From an uncultured Flavobacterium sp. (GTDB lineage: Bacteria > Bacteroidota > Bacteroidia > Flavobacteriales > Flavobacteriaceae): a DNA stretch of 55,992 nt. The DNA lies in the NCBI RefSeq assembly GCF_946220915.1, contig NZ_CAMIHH010000009.1, positions 1 to 55,992 of the forward strand, written 5' to 3'. Made by a program: the position numbers and the translations under genes. The notes below the pieces were generated by a model that did no database searches, was not told the DNA's origin, and was given only the letters and a program-made list of their open reading frames with translations. This document shows, in pieces, positions 41,909-50,944 of this stretch (positions are counted from its first letter, which is position 1; every line of letters starts with the position of its first letter).

Positions 41909-43603
41909 ATGCATACATTTTTAAAATTGTTTAAAGCGGCCCTGGCAGCAGCAATGCTGTTTGTGCTTTATCCTGCTTACGGCCAGAAAGAACTTTGGGG
42001 TTACATGAGCATCCCTGCTAACAACCAGATTGTAAGCATCGATCCTGACGACACTTTTGCCGACACCAGGGTAATGCACAACTTTGACCCTACCGGGGTT
42101 TTGGGACGCTACCCCCGAAGCAGGCTGTTAGAGGGCTCTAACGGAAAACTGTACGGAATTGCTGCTTCGCAGGGTGGGCAGGACATACCAAATGGAGTGC
42201 TTTTTGAGTACAACCCCGTAACCGAAGAATACCGCGTGCTGAACAGCAGCATCATAAACGGCGGAAATGGCGGTGCCCTGATTGAGCCAACACCAGGATG
42301 GCTGTACGGGACTACTAACCAGGATACGTCTATCTTTAAATATAACATTGAAACGGAAGAAGCCACGATAGTAGCTACCCTCCCCCAGTTTCCATACCAG
42401 TTAGGCACATTACAGCCCAAATTTAACGGAGAGCTCATGAAAGCTTCCGACGGGCATTTGTACATAACCACAGGAATGGCCCCGTCACCGCAAAATACGC
42501 CCTTTCCGGGTGGCATTTACCGCCTTAATACTACATCCCAACAACTCACCAAAGTATATGTATTCGGTTGGGGAGGATCTGATATCCGTGATCCTATGGG
42601 CCGCGCAAAACTGATTGAGGCTTTGCCTGGTAAATTGTATGGCACGTCTTTGGGTGGTGCAAATGTTGGCCCGCAAGGCGTTGCGCCAAGTGGCAGCGGT
42701 ACCATTTTTGAGTATACCATCGCATCGGCCACCATGGTAAAAAAGTTCGATTTCAATTATAATGTAGATGGCAGGAGCCCCGGCCCACTTACTATGGATG
42801 GCGGCAAGCTGTACGGGTTGCTTCCCGGCTTTTCTAACGACAATTTAAATTACCCAAACCGCAGGGGCTCACTGTTTGAGTATGATGTGGCAACCGAAGC
42901 CTTTACACTGTTGCACAACTTTACACAGGCTGAACAGGTTAGGCTCCCGCTCGGGTTTGTACTTAAAGCCTCTAATGGTAAATTCTACTTTGGGGCCCAG
43001 CACGGTCATTACGAGTTCGACCCAGCTTCCGGAATGGCAACACTAAAAAATGGCGGAGGAAGCAATTACCAGCCGCTTATTGAAATATGCCGGAAGCCCT
43101 ACTACTCACTTCCTGAAACAACAGCATTTACAGTTTGCGAAGGAGAGCCTTTTTCGTTCGATACCCAAAATAGCAATGCTCACACATATGTATGGAAAAA
43201 GGGTTCAATACTTCAGCCGTTCCAGGCAACGGCAGTACTCAGCTTTGGCAGCACTGCGGTTACCGATTCCGGAATTTACACCTGCACCATGACCAATGAG
43301 TGCGGCACCATTGTGACCCTGCCAATACAGCTAACTGTTGAAGCCTGCATGGGTGTGGGCGCGCATCCTGCCCTACAGGGCATAAAGCTCTACCCCAACC
43401 CGGCAGCGGGCATCCTAAACATACAGCTGCCCCAAAATGCCGGTTTCGAGTTGCAAAATGTTTCGGCTGTGAACATGCTGGGGCAAACGGTTTACTCTGG
43501 CAGGGCACATACCATTGATACCAGCGGCTTTGCGCCGGGCGTATACCAGCTGATAATTTCTACCGACAAAGGCAACCGCAGCGATAAGTTCATAAAACAA
43601 TAA
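41909..43603 (+). CDS. GloVer-repeat secreted protein with T9SS type A sorting domain (copy 2)
   Basis: The 564-residue protein is colinear with its upstream neighbour. It has a signal peptide (ends PAYGQ), GloVer repeats (NGKLYGIAASQGGQDIPNGVLFE, PGWLYGTTNQD, PGKLYGTSLGGANVG), the Ig-like module (FTVCEGEPFSFDTQNS ... YTCTMTNECGTIV) and a T9SS type A domain (LYPNPAAGILNIQL ... NMLGQTVYSG ... KFIKQ). Whole blocks are nearly identical to copy 1, showing tandem duplication followed by divergence. The DUF285 gene starts 7 bases after its stop, so these genes are cotranscribed. Confidence 0.9.
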   Translation: MHTFLKLFKAALAAAMLFVLYPAYGQKELWGYMSIPANNQIVSIDPDDTFADTRVMHNFDPTGVLGRYPRSRLLEGSNGKLYGIAASQGGQDIPNGVLFEYNPVTEEYRVLNSSIINGGNGGALIEPTPGWLYGTTNQDTSIFKYNIETEEATIVATLPQFPYQLGTLQPKFNGELMKASDGHLYITTGMAPSPQNTPFPGGIYRLNTTSQQLTKVYVFGWGGSDIRDPMGRAKLIEALPGKLYGTSLGGANVGPQGVAPSGSGTIFEYTIASATMVKKFDFNYNVDGRSPGPLTMDGGKLYGLLPGFSNDNLNYPNRRGSLFEYDVATEAFTLLHNFTQAEQVRLPLGFVLKASNGKFYFGAQHGHYEFDPASGMATLKNGGGSNYQPLIEICRKPYYSLPETTAFTVCEGEPFSFDTQNSNAHTYVWKKGSILQPFQATAVLSFGSTAVTDSGIYTCTMTNECGTIVTLPIQLTVEACMGVGAHPALQGIKLYPNPAAGILNIQLPQNAGFELQNVSAVNMLGQTVYSGRAHTIDTSGFAPGVYQLIISTDKGNRSDKFIKQ

Positions 43604-43610
43604 AACACTC

Positions 43611-45908
43611 ATGAAAATAAAATTCCTTTTAGCGTTCCTGACCCTGTCCTTTTCAGCATTTGGACAATTCATTACCGAATGGAACACCACCGGATCGAAC
43701 AGCATTACCGTGCCCACTACGGGCGGCGGCTACAATTATACGGCTACCATAGCATTGGCCAGCAGTCCCGGAACCATCATTACAACGCTTACCAATGTAA
43801 CCGGAAATGCTGTTTTTAACAACCTGCAGCCCAATACCGATTACCAGGTAAAGATAAGCGGCAATTTTCCAAGAATATATGTCAACAACGGCCCTGAGCG
43901 CTTCAAGCTGCAAAAGATAACACAATGGGGCAACATTGCATGGAGCAGCTTTAACAAGGCCTTTTTTTTCTGTTCCAACCTTAACATCACGGCAACCGAC
44001 CTGCCCAATCTTGCCAATGTGACCGACATGAGCCAAATGTTCCTGTATTGCAGCTCATTGACCGGACCGGCCAACATTGGCAGCTGGGATGTTTCTAATG
44101 TAACCAACATGAGTGCCATGTTTAACGGCGCTACGGCTTTTAACCAGAACATAGGCACCTGGGATACCGGCAATGTGACCATTATGACCAATATGCTTAC
44201 CAACATGCCCTCATTTAACCAGCCTATAGGCAATTGGGACACCTCATCGGTTACCGATATGTATGCCATGTTCCTGGCATCGTCAGCATTTAACCAGGAC
44301 CTTAGTAACTGGGACACCTCATCGGTTACCAATATGGGCTATATGTTCCAGAATGCTACGGCCTTTAATGGCAACATCAGCGACTGGGACACCTCATCGG
44401 TCACTGAGATGGGCCTTATGTTCCAGGGCGCTACATCCTTTAATAAGCCAATCGGAAACTGGAATACAGGTAATGTAGTGAACTTCGGTGGGATGTTTTG
44501 GAATGCCGTAGCCTTCAATCAGCCTTTAGGCAATTGGGACACTTCGGCGGCAACAGACATAGGCGGTATGTTCCAGAATGCAGATGCCTTTAATCAACCC
44601 ATTGGCAACTGGGATGTTAGCAATGTAATTTCGGTAGCGGGAGCATTCCAGGAAACAGCATCGTTCAATCAGGACATTGGCAATTGGGATGTTTCTTCCG
44701 CATGGAACATGATGGGGATGTTTCAGGATGCGCTGGCATTCAACCAGGACATAAGCGGTTGGGATGTTTCGGCAGGCATCCACATGGAGGCTATGTTTAA
44801 GGGGGCTGTATCGTTTGACCAAAACCTGGGGGACTGGGGGGATAATCTTAATCCCGGCGCCGTGATGAACAGCTTTTTTGGCGGTATATTTGATAACTGC
44901 GGCATGAGCGTAGCCAGCTATGATGCTACCCTGGCAGGTTTTAGCGAGAACGGGCCTACAGGCATTGTAATGGGTGCACTGGGTATGTTTTATTGCAATG
45001 AGGTCCTTGCCCGCACTAACCTTGTACTGCCTGTGGCAAGTGGTGGCAAAGGCTGGACGATAACCGGCGACACCAACCTGGCAGCATCGGTGCCCATACT
45101 TTCCCCGTCCAACAGCGTTGTAACGCTTATTCCTACGGAATGCAACTACAATTGGGCCAACCCTGCCAACAAGGCACGAAAGATGCTGGTGGCCAATGAC
45201 AATGGCAATGCGTTTACGCCACAATCAGTGATCATTAATAACAATAATACCGGGGCACTGCCTTCAGGCATTACCTCCGCCAACAATTACTACCAGAAAA
45301 GCAGTGGTGCCAGTACCATACGTACAGGCAACAGGATGGTTTCGATAACCGATACGGCAAGCTATATGGAAAATGGCGGCATAAGGGTACGTATCTATTA
45401 TTCGGCTACAGAATATACCAACATCCTGCTGACACCACCGCCCACGGGTGATATCATAGATGCAGGATGGTTCCTGTCGCAAAATAATACTGCTGCGGGC
45501 GTGGTGGGCTCAATGTCGACCAACAGCTATATGCTTCCGGGTGCCGAGAAGATCATCCCTATTAATTCGGGCAACGAGAACGGCTATGCCTTTGTTGAAT
45601 TTGAAATAACGAAACCCGGCACCATAGGGCTTTATGCCAAGACAACGGAAGGCGGATTGTCGGAAGTTTTAGGAACCGACGGTTTTGAAAAGGACGGCAT
45701 GACGCTTTACCCGAACCCTGCTACAACTGTACTCCATATACGTGCAGGGGCGGAAGTTGGCGATGTAACTATCGTTTCCATGCTGGGCCAAACCGTGTTA
45801 AATGCCAAAGGGAACGACATAGATGTTTCCGGCTTGCCAGCAGGGCATTACCTTATCCGTGCCAGCACCGGCAGGGGAATATGGAATGGTAAATTCATAA
45901 AGCAATAG
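43611..45908 (+). CDS. BspA-like DUF285 repeat protein with T9SS type A sorting domain
   Basis: The 765-residue protein has a signal peptide ending FSAFGQ. An N-terminal beta-domain (about 20-110) precedes DUF285-type repeats. Ten 25-residue units with the pattern FNQxIGNWDxSxVxxMxxMFxxAxx cover residues ~177-426. The central part (430-690) is a non-repetitive beta-rich region. A T9SS type A domain ends the protein (LYPNPATTVLHI ... SMLGQTVL ... GKFIKQ). It is the third gene of the T9SS cargo array, 7 bases behind GloVer copy 2. DUF285/BspA proteins of other species bind host or matrix proteins; here only surface exposure is supported. Confidence 0.92.
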   Translation: MKIKFLLAFLTLSFSAFGQFITEWNTTGSNSITVPTTGGGYNYTATIALASSPGTIITTLTNVTGNAVFNNLQPNTDYQVKISGNFPRIYVNNGPERFKLQKITQWGNIAWSSFNKAFFFCSNLNITATDLPNLANVTDMSQMFLYCSSLTGPANIGSWDVSNVTNMSAMFNGATAFNQNIGTWDTGNVTIMTNMLTNMPSFNQPIGNWDTSSVTDMYAMFLASSAFNQDLSNWDTSSVTNMGYMFQNATAFNGNISDWDTSSVTEMGLMFQGATSFNKPIGNWNTGNVVNFGGMFWNAVAFNQPLGNWDTSAATDIGGMFQNADAFNQPIGNWDVSNVISVAGAFQETASFNQDIGNWDVSSAWNMMGMFQDALAFNQDISGWDVSAGIHMEAMFKGAVSFDQNLGDWGDNLNPGAVMNSFFGGIFDNCGMSVASYDATLAGFSENGPTGIVMGALGMFYCNEVLARTNLVLPVASGGKGWTITGDTNLAASVPILSPSNSVVTLIPTECNYNWANPANKARKMLVANDNGNAFTPQSVIINNNNTGALPSGITSANNYYQKSSGASTIRTGNRMVSITDTASYMENGGIRVRIYYSATEYTNILLTPPPTGDIIDAGWFLSQNNTAAGVVGSMSTNSYMLPGAEKIIPINSGNENGYAFVEFEITKPGTIGLYAKTTEGGLSEVLGTDGFEKDGMTLYPNPATTVLHIRAGAEVGDVTIVSMLGQTVLNAKGNDIDVSGLPAGHYLIRASTGRGIWNGKFIKQ
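44139..44888 (+). repeat. Ten tandem 75-bp units inside the DUF285 gene
   Basis: Units start at 44139, 44214, 44289, 44364, 44439, 44514, 44589, 44664, 44739 and 44814, with exactly 75 bases each and no indels. The tenth is degenerate. Units 2 to 4 share the near-identical sequence GACACCTCATCGGT, indicating recent duplication or gene conversion between them. Confidence 0.9.
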
Positions 45909-46044
45909 CCGGGCAAATTAATAATGGCAAACAGCTGCCGGCAAGCTAAAGACAGGGCAAGCACCCGAAATATTATGCTAAACTTTCCCGAAATCTTGCT
46001 CGTTTTGGGCGTTTCTCATTATTTTTACGGCTTAAACACACTTT

Positions 46045-46938
46045 ATGGCATCAGGTTTTTTTGCAATTCTGGACGATATCGCCGCATTGATGGACGATGT
46101 TGCAGTAAGCAGCAAGATAGCAACACGCAAAACGGCAGGCATACTGGGCGATGACCTGGCGGTAAATGCAGAGAAAGCAACCGGGTTTTTAGCATCGAGG
46201 GAATTGCCGGTCCTGTGGAAGATAACCAAAGGCTCGCTCCTGAACAAGGTAATCATTTTGCCTGTAATATTCCTGCTCAATTTTTTCCTGCCGCAGGCCG
46301 TAACCTATATCCTGATCGCGGGAGGGTTTTACCTGGCCTACGAGGGTGTGGAAAAAATAGTGGAATTCCTTTTTCACCGCAAGCACAATAAGGAAGGCGT
46401 AGCAGAAGTTGTGCAGGAATCGGCACAGGTGCAGCAGGAATCGGCAGATGAGGAAAAAACAAAAGTACGCTCGGCGGTCATTACCGATTTTATACTTTCT
46501 GTCGAAATCGTGATCATTGCCCTTTCGAGCGTGCTGGATAAGGACCTCACTACACAGATCATGACGGTGTGTGTAGTGGCATTATTGGCAACAGTAGGCG
46601 TTTATGGCCTCGTGGCCCTAATAGTGCGCATGGACGATGCCGGTTATAACCTGATGAAGCGCAGCAACAACAAGGGTTTCCTGGGCGCTTTGGGAAACCT
46701 GCTGGTAAAGCTGCTGCCCATTGTCATTAAATGCCTTTCGGTAATTGGAACAATTGCACTGCTGCTGGTTTCGGGCGGGCTGTTTTCGCACAACATTCAT
46801 TTTTTTCATGAACTGTTGCCAAACATTCCCGTCATGCTGAAGGAATTTGTCATTGGGCTGGCAATGGGCATTATTGCTGTAATTGTGGTTATTATAGCTA
46901 AGAAAATCATTGCGGCATTTAAAAAATCGAAACCGTAA
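46045..46938 (+). CDS. DUF808 family inner-membrane protein (YedI-like)
   Basis: The 297-residue protein begins MASGFFAILDDIAALMDDVAV and continues TRKTAGILGDDLAVNAEKA, the conserved DUF808 start. Several membrane helices follow (VIILPVIFLLNFFLPQAVTYI, FILSVEIVIIALSSVLD, MTVCVVALLATVGVYGLVALI, and two near the C-terminus). YLAYEGVEKIVEFLF is a family motif. Function is unknown. It stands alone, with a gene-free gap of about 170 bases after it. Confidence 0.92.
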   Translation: MASGFFAILDDIAALMDDVAVSSKIATRKTAGILGDDLAVNAEKATGFLASRELPVLWKITKGSLLNKVIILPVIFLLNFFLPQAVTYILIAGGFYLAYEGVEKIVEFLFHRKHNKEGVAEVVQESAQVQQESADEEKTKVRSAVITDFILSVEIVIIALSSVLDKDLTTQIMTVCVVALLATVGVYGLVALIVRMDDAGYNLMKRSNNKGFLGALGNLLVKLLPIVIKCLSVIGTIALLLVSGGLFSHNIHFFHELLPNIPVMLKEFVIGLAMGIIAVIVVIIAKKIIAAFKKSKP

Positions 46939-47060
46939 CAGGCACCCCATTAAAAAGCATCAGGGCAATAAAAGACATTATTGAACAAAAGCGCCATTGG
47001 GAAAGTGGGGATTCTGCGCTTTATTCCAGCCTGCCGATATTTTGCAGGAACTGGAAGGCA

Positions 47061-47091
47061 AAAAATAAAGCCAGTACGTTGATGTACCGGC
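47061..47091 (-). terminator. Terminator of the LVIVD lipoprotein operon
   Basis: On the minus strand an 8-bp stem GCCGGTAC / GTACTGGC (47084-47091 with 47070-47077, one G-U pair) is followed by TTTATTTTT (47069-47061). Confidence 0.85.
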
Positions 47092-47111
47092 GCTGTTTTT
47101 AATGAGCTATC

Positions 47112-47870
47112 TTAAAATGAAATATCACTTTTAAAGGTAATGCTGTTGATGTCCGTTGGATTAAGCTGGTAGCGTGACAATCCGTTTTCGCCTACTGCAA
47201 AAAGGTCATTACCCCTGATAATTACATCGAAACACACTTTGTTGATGGTACCTGCCAGGCTTGGCGCTTCGGGGTTCGTTATGTCGAATATCTTTATGAC
47301 ATCATCGCAAACAAAAAGGTAGTTGCCATACAGCCCCAGCCCTTTCGGGTAAGTAAGTTCCTCAGTATGTAGAAGTACCGGGTGGGATGGATCGGTTGTA
47401 TTGTAGATATTCAGCACATTGACCATATTGCCACAAAATGTGTTCGAGTGCAGCGTGACAAAAGAGTGCGTCGCATTGGCCACCACCGGGTCGCAGGCTG
47501 TAAAATGCTGCACTGCCGATATCATGGAAGGATTTTCGGGATTGTCAAGCGAATAGATGTACATTCCGTCGCGCGAGCCAATGTAGAGCATATTTTCCCT
47601 GGCAAAAAGTGTCTCGATAGCATTGCCTATCATAACCGTACTGACTTTGACCGGGCCATTGCCTCCCGAAAGCGAGAACACATTGAGGCTGGCATGGTCT
47701 ACCGTATAAAGGTAATTGCCAACCAGGGCAAACACCGCCAGCGAACCTCCCTGCCCATCGCCTTTGCCTATTTCGGCACCATTGCCTGCCGTGTCATTGC
47801 TGCCATCAGACGAGCAGCCTGCCAATGACAGGAACAGGAATGCCGTAAAAAAGAGTATTTTATTTTTCAT
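47112..47870 (-). CDS. LVIVD-repeat lipoprotein
   Basis: The 252-residue protein starts MKNKILFFTAFLFLSLAGC, with a lipobox and Cys19. An upstream in-frame Met (47912) would lie before this signal. The rest is a chain of LVIVD-like repeats with the pattern xxYLxVxDxxxLxIFDITNPxxPxxxG, for example NYLYTVDHASLNVFSLSGGN, NMLYIGSRDGMYIYSLDNPENPSMISAV and NYLFVCDDVIKIFDITNPEAPSLAGTI. Such repeats form beta-propellers on the cell surface. It starts 10 bases after the preceding lipoprotein gene, so the two are cotranscribed. Confidence 0.88.
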   Translation of the reverse strand: MKNKILFFTAFLFLSLAGCSSDGSNDTAGNGAEIGKGDGQGGSLAVFALVGNYLYTVDHASLNVFSLSGGNGPVKVSTVMIGNAIETLFARENMLYIGSRDGMYIYSLDNPENPSMISAVQHFTACDPVVANATHSFVTLHSNTFCGNMVNVLNIYNTTDPSHPVLLHTEELTYPKGLGLYGNYLFVCDDVIKIFDITNPEAPSLAGTINKVCFDVIIRGNDLFAVGENGLSRYQLNPTDINSITFKSDISF

Positions 47871-47880
47871 GATCGTGCTG

Positions 47881-48390
47881 TTATATTGTTTCCCAACCCA
47901 CAATGATTTCATTATCCGCTACATCTTCGAAGGAACCGTTGGGCGAAGGCATGGCAGGAAATACATCAGCATTGCGGTGCATCACGGTTATGTTATTGGC
48001 CCCGGCATCGAACAGCAGGGTAACAAGGTCGGTAGCCTGGTTGATCAATAGCACATTATCTCTCATGGCAAGGTCTGTAGCGCCCGGAATGGCAAGGAAC
48101 CCCAATGCAACCGGGCTCGCCGGGTCACTGTAGTCATAAATGTGGAAGCCCCTGTTTACATCGTTTAAAAAAAGAAATCCGTCCTTGATATAAATTTTTC
48201 CTGCTTTCACGATCGCCTGCGCAGGCATCATTTGTACGGCAGCTTCAAATTCACTGCGTTCCATTGTTATGGCCTCATACTCTTCAGGCGGCGGCACAGT
48301 CAGCACAATGTTGTCAGGATCACCGTACCCCTCGCATCCTGCCAGGGCTGAGAGCACCAGGGCACAGCAAAGCAATTGTAAATATTTCAT
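47881..48390 (-). CDS. Lipoprotein with partial LVIVD repeats
   Basis: The 169-residue protein starts at MKYLQLLCCALVLSALAGC, with a lipobox and Cys19. The mature part holds LVIVD-like units (GKIYIKDGFLFLNDVNRGFHIYDYSDPASPVALGFLAIPG, NVLLINQATDLVTLLFD) and fewer repeats than its partner. A proline-rich stretch (VLTVPPPEEYEAITM) precedes them. It is the first gene of the two-gene lipoprotein operon ended by the hairpin at 47061-47091. Confidence 0.85.
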   Translation of the reverse strand: MKYLQLLCCALVLSALAGCEGYGDPDNIVLTVPPPEEYEAITMERSEFEAAVQMMPAQAIVKAGKIYIKDGFLFLNDVNRGFHIYDYSDPASPVALGFLAIPGATDLAMRDNVLLINQATDLVTLLFDAGANNITVMHRNADVFPAMPSPNGSFEDVADNEIIVGWETI

Positions 48391-48538
48391 AAGCAAATGG
48401 TATATAGAGGTTTATTACAGGATGCAAAATTATAAGAACGGTTGCGTGGGGCATCCTGTTTACGATAAAGATAATACATTTGGCAACAATGAGGCACGCA
48501 TAATAATTTCATATCTTTACAAATAACAAACAACATGA

Positions 48539-49426
48539 ATGAATATGAGCTATACAGACAAGATGCTTCGCGATGATGCCCTTAAGGGCAAAGTGATAGT
48601 GGTTACCGGGGGCGGAAGCGGCCTGGGCAAATCGATGACAAAGTATTTTATGGAGCTTGGCGCTGATGTGGCCATTACTTCGCGTGACCTCGAAAAATTA
48701 CAGGCTACAGCAAAAGAGCTCGAAGAGCAGACCGGCGGAAAATGCCTTGCAGTACAATGCGATGTGCGCCATTATGACCAGGTGGAAAATATGCTGCAAG
48801 CAGTACTTACTGCCTATGGCAAAGCTGATGTATTGCTAAACAATGCAGCGGGCAACTTCATATCGCCCACCGAAAGGCTTTCGGCGAATGCCTTTGACAC
48901 TATTATAGACATCGTGCTAAAAGGCACCAAGAACTGTACGCTGGCCTTTGGGAAGCACTGGATCGATGTTAAGCAGGAAAAGTCGGCCATACTCAATATC
49001 GTCACTACCTATGCCTGGACGGGTTCGGCCTACGTGGTGCCGAGTGCTACAGCCAAGGCAGGCGTACTGGCCATGACGCGCAGCCTTGCCGTGGAGTGGG
49101 CCAGGTACGGGATACGCTCGAACGCCATTGCGCCCGGCCCCTTCCCTACCAAAGGTGCCTGGGACAGGCTGCTACCGGGCGACCTGAAGGATAAGTTTGA
49201 CCTTGCCAAAAAAGTGCCCCTCAAACGCGTGGGCGACCACCAGGAACTTGCCAACATTGCTTCCTACCTGGTATCGGATTTTTCTGCATATGTGAACGGT
49301 GAGGTAATAACCATAGATGGCGGTGAATGGCTGAAGGGCGCGGGCCAGTTTAACCTGCTGGAGGCCATACCTGAAGAAATGTGGGACATGCTGGAAATGA
49401 TGATCAAGGCAAAGAAGGATAAATAA
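48539..49426 (+). CDS. SDR-family oxidoreductase (2,4-dienoyl-CoA reductase-like)
   Basis: The 295-residue cytoplasmic protein has the SDR cofactor motif TGGGSGLG (about 22-29), the NNAAGNF block, and a catalytic region with SAILNIVTTYAWTGSAYVVPSATAKAG. That region contains a Lys but lacks the usual Y-x-x-x-K Tyr. This variation is seen in dienoyl-CoA-reductase-type SDRs. NAIAPGPFPTKGAWDRL and EVITIDGGEWL complete the fold. It likely reduces 2,4-dienoyl-CoA with NADPH during unsaturated fatty-acid oxidation. The ATG at 48539 or 48545 could serve as start. The transcript ends at the hairpin at 49487. Confidence 0.88.
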   Translation: MNMSYTDKMLRDDALKGKVIVVTGGGSGLGKSMTKYFMELGADVAITSRDLEKLQATAKELEEQTGGKCLAVQCDVRHYDQVENMLQAVLTAYGKADVLLNNAAGNFISPTERLSANAFDTIIDIVLKGTKNCTLAFGKHWIDVKQEKSAILNIVTTYAWTGSAYVVPSATAKAGVLAMTRSLAVEWARYGIRSNAIAPGPFPTKGAWDRLLPGDLKDKFDLAKKVPLKRVGDHQELANIASYLVSDFSAYVNGEVITIDGGEWLKGAGQFNLLEAIPEEMWDMLEMMIKAKKDK

Positions 49427-49486
49427 TATTTATCATTTTTGACGCTTTATTACAATAACCCTATTTTTTTTAATCAATTATTATCA

Positions 49487-49519
49487 AATGAGCAGGATCA
49501 TGTGGCCTGCTCATTTTTT
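49487..49519 (+). terminator. Intrinsic terminator after the SDR gene
   Basis: A 10-bp stem AATGAGCAGG / CCTGCTCATT with a 9-base loop is followed by TTTTT. Confidence 0.9.
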
Positions 49520-49539
49520 ATTGCAATTTTACCGGTTTA

Positions 49540-49571
49540 TTTAGACTTAGTTTAAATAATTTTTATATTTG
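49540..49571 (+). promoter_or_regulatory. Promoter of the HmuY-like gene with overlapping 17-bp palindrome
   Basis: TATATTTG (49564-49571) is a perfect -7 box. At the -33 position lies the palindrome TTTAGACTTAGTTTAAA (49540-49556; halves TTTAGAC and GTTTAAA match 6 of 7). A regulator bound there would block RNA polymerase. The gene encodes a likely heme-binding protein, so iron-responsive repression is the natural inference; the regulator (DtxR/IdeR- or Fur-type) is not identified. Confidence 0.65.
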
Positions 49572-49611
49572 TACCGGAAATTATTCTTAATAAATCTAAA
49601 TAAACATCCAC

Positions 49612-50895
49612 ATGAAAAAAAATCTACTTTTTGCTGCGGCAATGCTTACGGGCTTTTTTGCAACAGCTCAGGAAGGTTATACCGAGGTAACAGTTAATAC
49701 GCAGCCTTCGTATGCCAACCAGGTATTTTACAAATTTGCTACCAACACGCAAACCGCAGTGCCTGCTGCTAGCTGGGACCTGTCGTTTGAAAAATCTTCA
49801 AGCCAGATGTCTATGGGCGGCATACGCGTAAATGATGCAAGGACCCAGGTATTCCAGGTTGCCAATACAGAGGCCGGGTATAATACTGTTGACGTTTCTC
49901 AGGAATCGACATGGGAGGAATTGAACAACAGCTACCTTACATGGAGCGAAGGTGCTTTTGACAATGCCGAGAACAATTCCGGGCCGCTTGCATTTGGCTG
50001 GGGCAATTACAACCCGGGCAACCACCATGTAGAGGGCATTATCGTATTTGTACTTAAAACTAACCAGACTTATAAAAAGTTGTTCATTGACGATTACGAT
50101 CCTTTTACAGGAGCAATTACATTCAAATATTCGTCTTGGGACGGAACTGCATGGAGCACTGACCAGGTTAAAACCGTTAACCCTAGTACTGCTGCAAACC
50201 ACAGGATGACTTACTTTTCAATGACAACCAACGACGTTGTTACCGTTGCCCCGGCAGATGCTGACTGGGACATGGTTTTCAGGCAATATTATGGCCCGGT
50301 AACGCAAGGTGGCCAAACCGTAATGTACAAGGTTACCGGCGCACTTCAAAGCCCGCTTGTAAATGTTGCACAGGTTGCAGAGACAGGAAATACTTCGGAA
50401 ACACCAACACTTCCTGCTGCTACGGCTTACTCTGCCGATATCAATACCATTGGTGACGACTGGAAGTCATTTACGGGCGGATCTTATACAATCAACCCAA
50501 CAAATACTTACTATGTTAAGCATACCGATGGCAACATTTACAGGATGTTCTTTACTGCCTTTGCAGGAATGTCTCAGGGGACACTTGCCTTCAATTACAA
50601 AAACGTATCATCTACAGCAGGAATGGAAGGATTCGACAAAAACTCGTTCGGCTTCTACCCTAACCCTTCTGCAAACAAGAACATCACGCTTATCTACGAC
50701 CTTCAGAACAGTACTGCGGCTAAAAATACAGTAAGCATCTACTCAATGACAGGCGCTAAGGTATTCGAAACCGAGCTTGCTGCTGATGGCTTCAATGCTA
50801 AAGAGATCAACCTTTCCAGCCTTACATCGGGCATGTACATTGTAACACTTGAGTCGGGTAAAAATACAGTATCTAAAAAACTGGTTATCCAATAA
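49612..50895 (+). CDS. HmuY-like secreted protein with T9SS type A sorting domain
   Basis: The 427-residue protein has a signal peptide MKKNLLFAAAMLTGFFATAQ. Two beta-rich halves (about 20-235 and 240-345) follow. The patterns SWDLSFEKSSSQMSMGGIRVND, DWDMVFRQYYGPVTQGGQTVMYKVTG and NTYYVKHTDGNIYRMFFTAF resemble the HmuY heme-binding fold. A T9SS type A domain ends it (GFYPNPSANKNITLIYDLQN ... SLTSGMYIVTLES ... SKKLVIQ). HmuY of Porphyromonas gingivalis is a heme-scavenging surface lipoprotein; here it would be delivered by T9SS instead. No HmuR receptor is adjacent. Heme binding is inferred. Confidence 0.8.
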   Translation: MKKNLLFAAAMLTGFFATAQEGYTEVTVNTQPSYANQVFYKFATNTQTAVPAASWDLSFEKSSSQMSMGGIRVNDARTQVFQVANTEAGYNTVDVSQESTWEELNNSYLTWSEGAFDNAENNSGPLAFGWGNYNPGNHHVEGIIVFVLKTNQTYKKLFIDDYDPFTGAITFKYSSWDGTAWSTDQVKTVNPSTAANHRMTYFSMTTNDVVTVAPADADWDMVFRQYYGPVTQGGQTVMYKVTGALQSPLVNVAQVAETGNTSETPTLPAATAYSADINTIGDDWKSFTGGSYTINPTNTYYVKHTDGNIYRMFFTAFAGMSQGTLAFNYKNVSSTAGMEGFDKNSFGFYPNPSANKNITLIYDLQNSTAAKNTVSIYSMTGAKVFETELAADGFNAKEINLSSLTSGMYIVTLESGKNTVSKKLVIQ

Positions 50896-50914
50896 CCCCA
50901 CTGAAAAAGAAGGA

Positions 50915-50944
50915 AAAGCCATGCATCACTGCATGGCTTTTTTT
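50915..50944 (+). terminator. Intrinsic terminator of the HmuY-like gene
   Basis: An 11-bp perfect stem AAAGCCATGCA / TGCATGGCTTT with a TCAC loop is followed by TTTTTTT. Confidence 0.95.

Noticed and set aside
44139..44888. 75-bp periodic array considered as a CRISPR
   Set aside because: The repeats are in frame in a secreted protein, have no unique spacers of constant length between identical repeats, and no cas genes are near.
44526..45224. 232-residue open frame on the minus strand inside the DUF285 gene
   Set aside because: It is the antisense of a repetitive coding region, with many His/Arg residues, no domain and no start signal.
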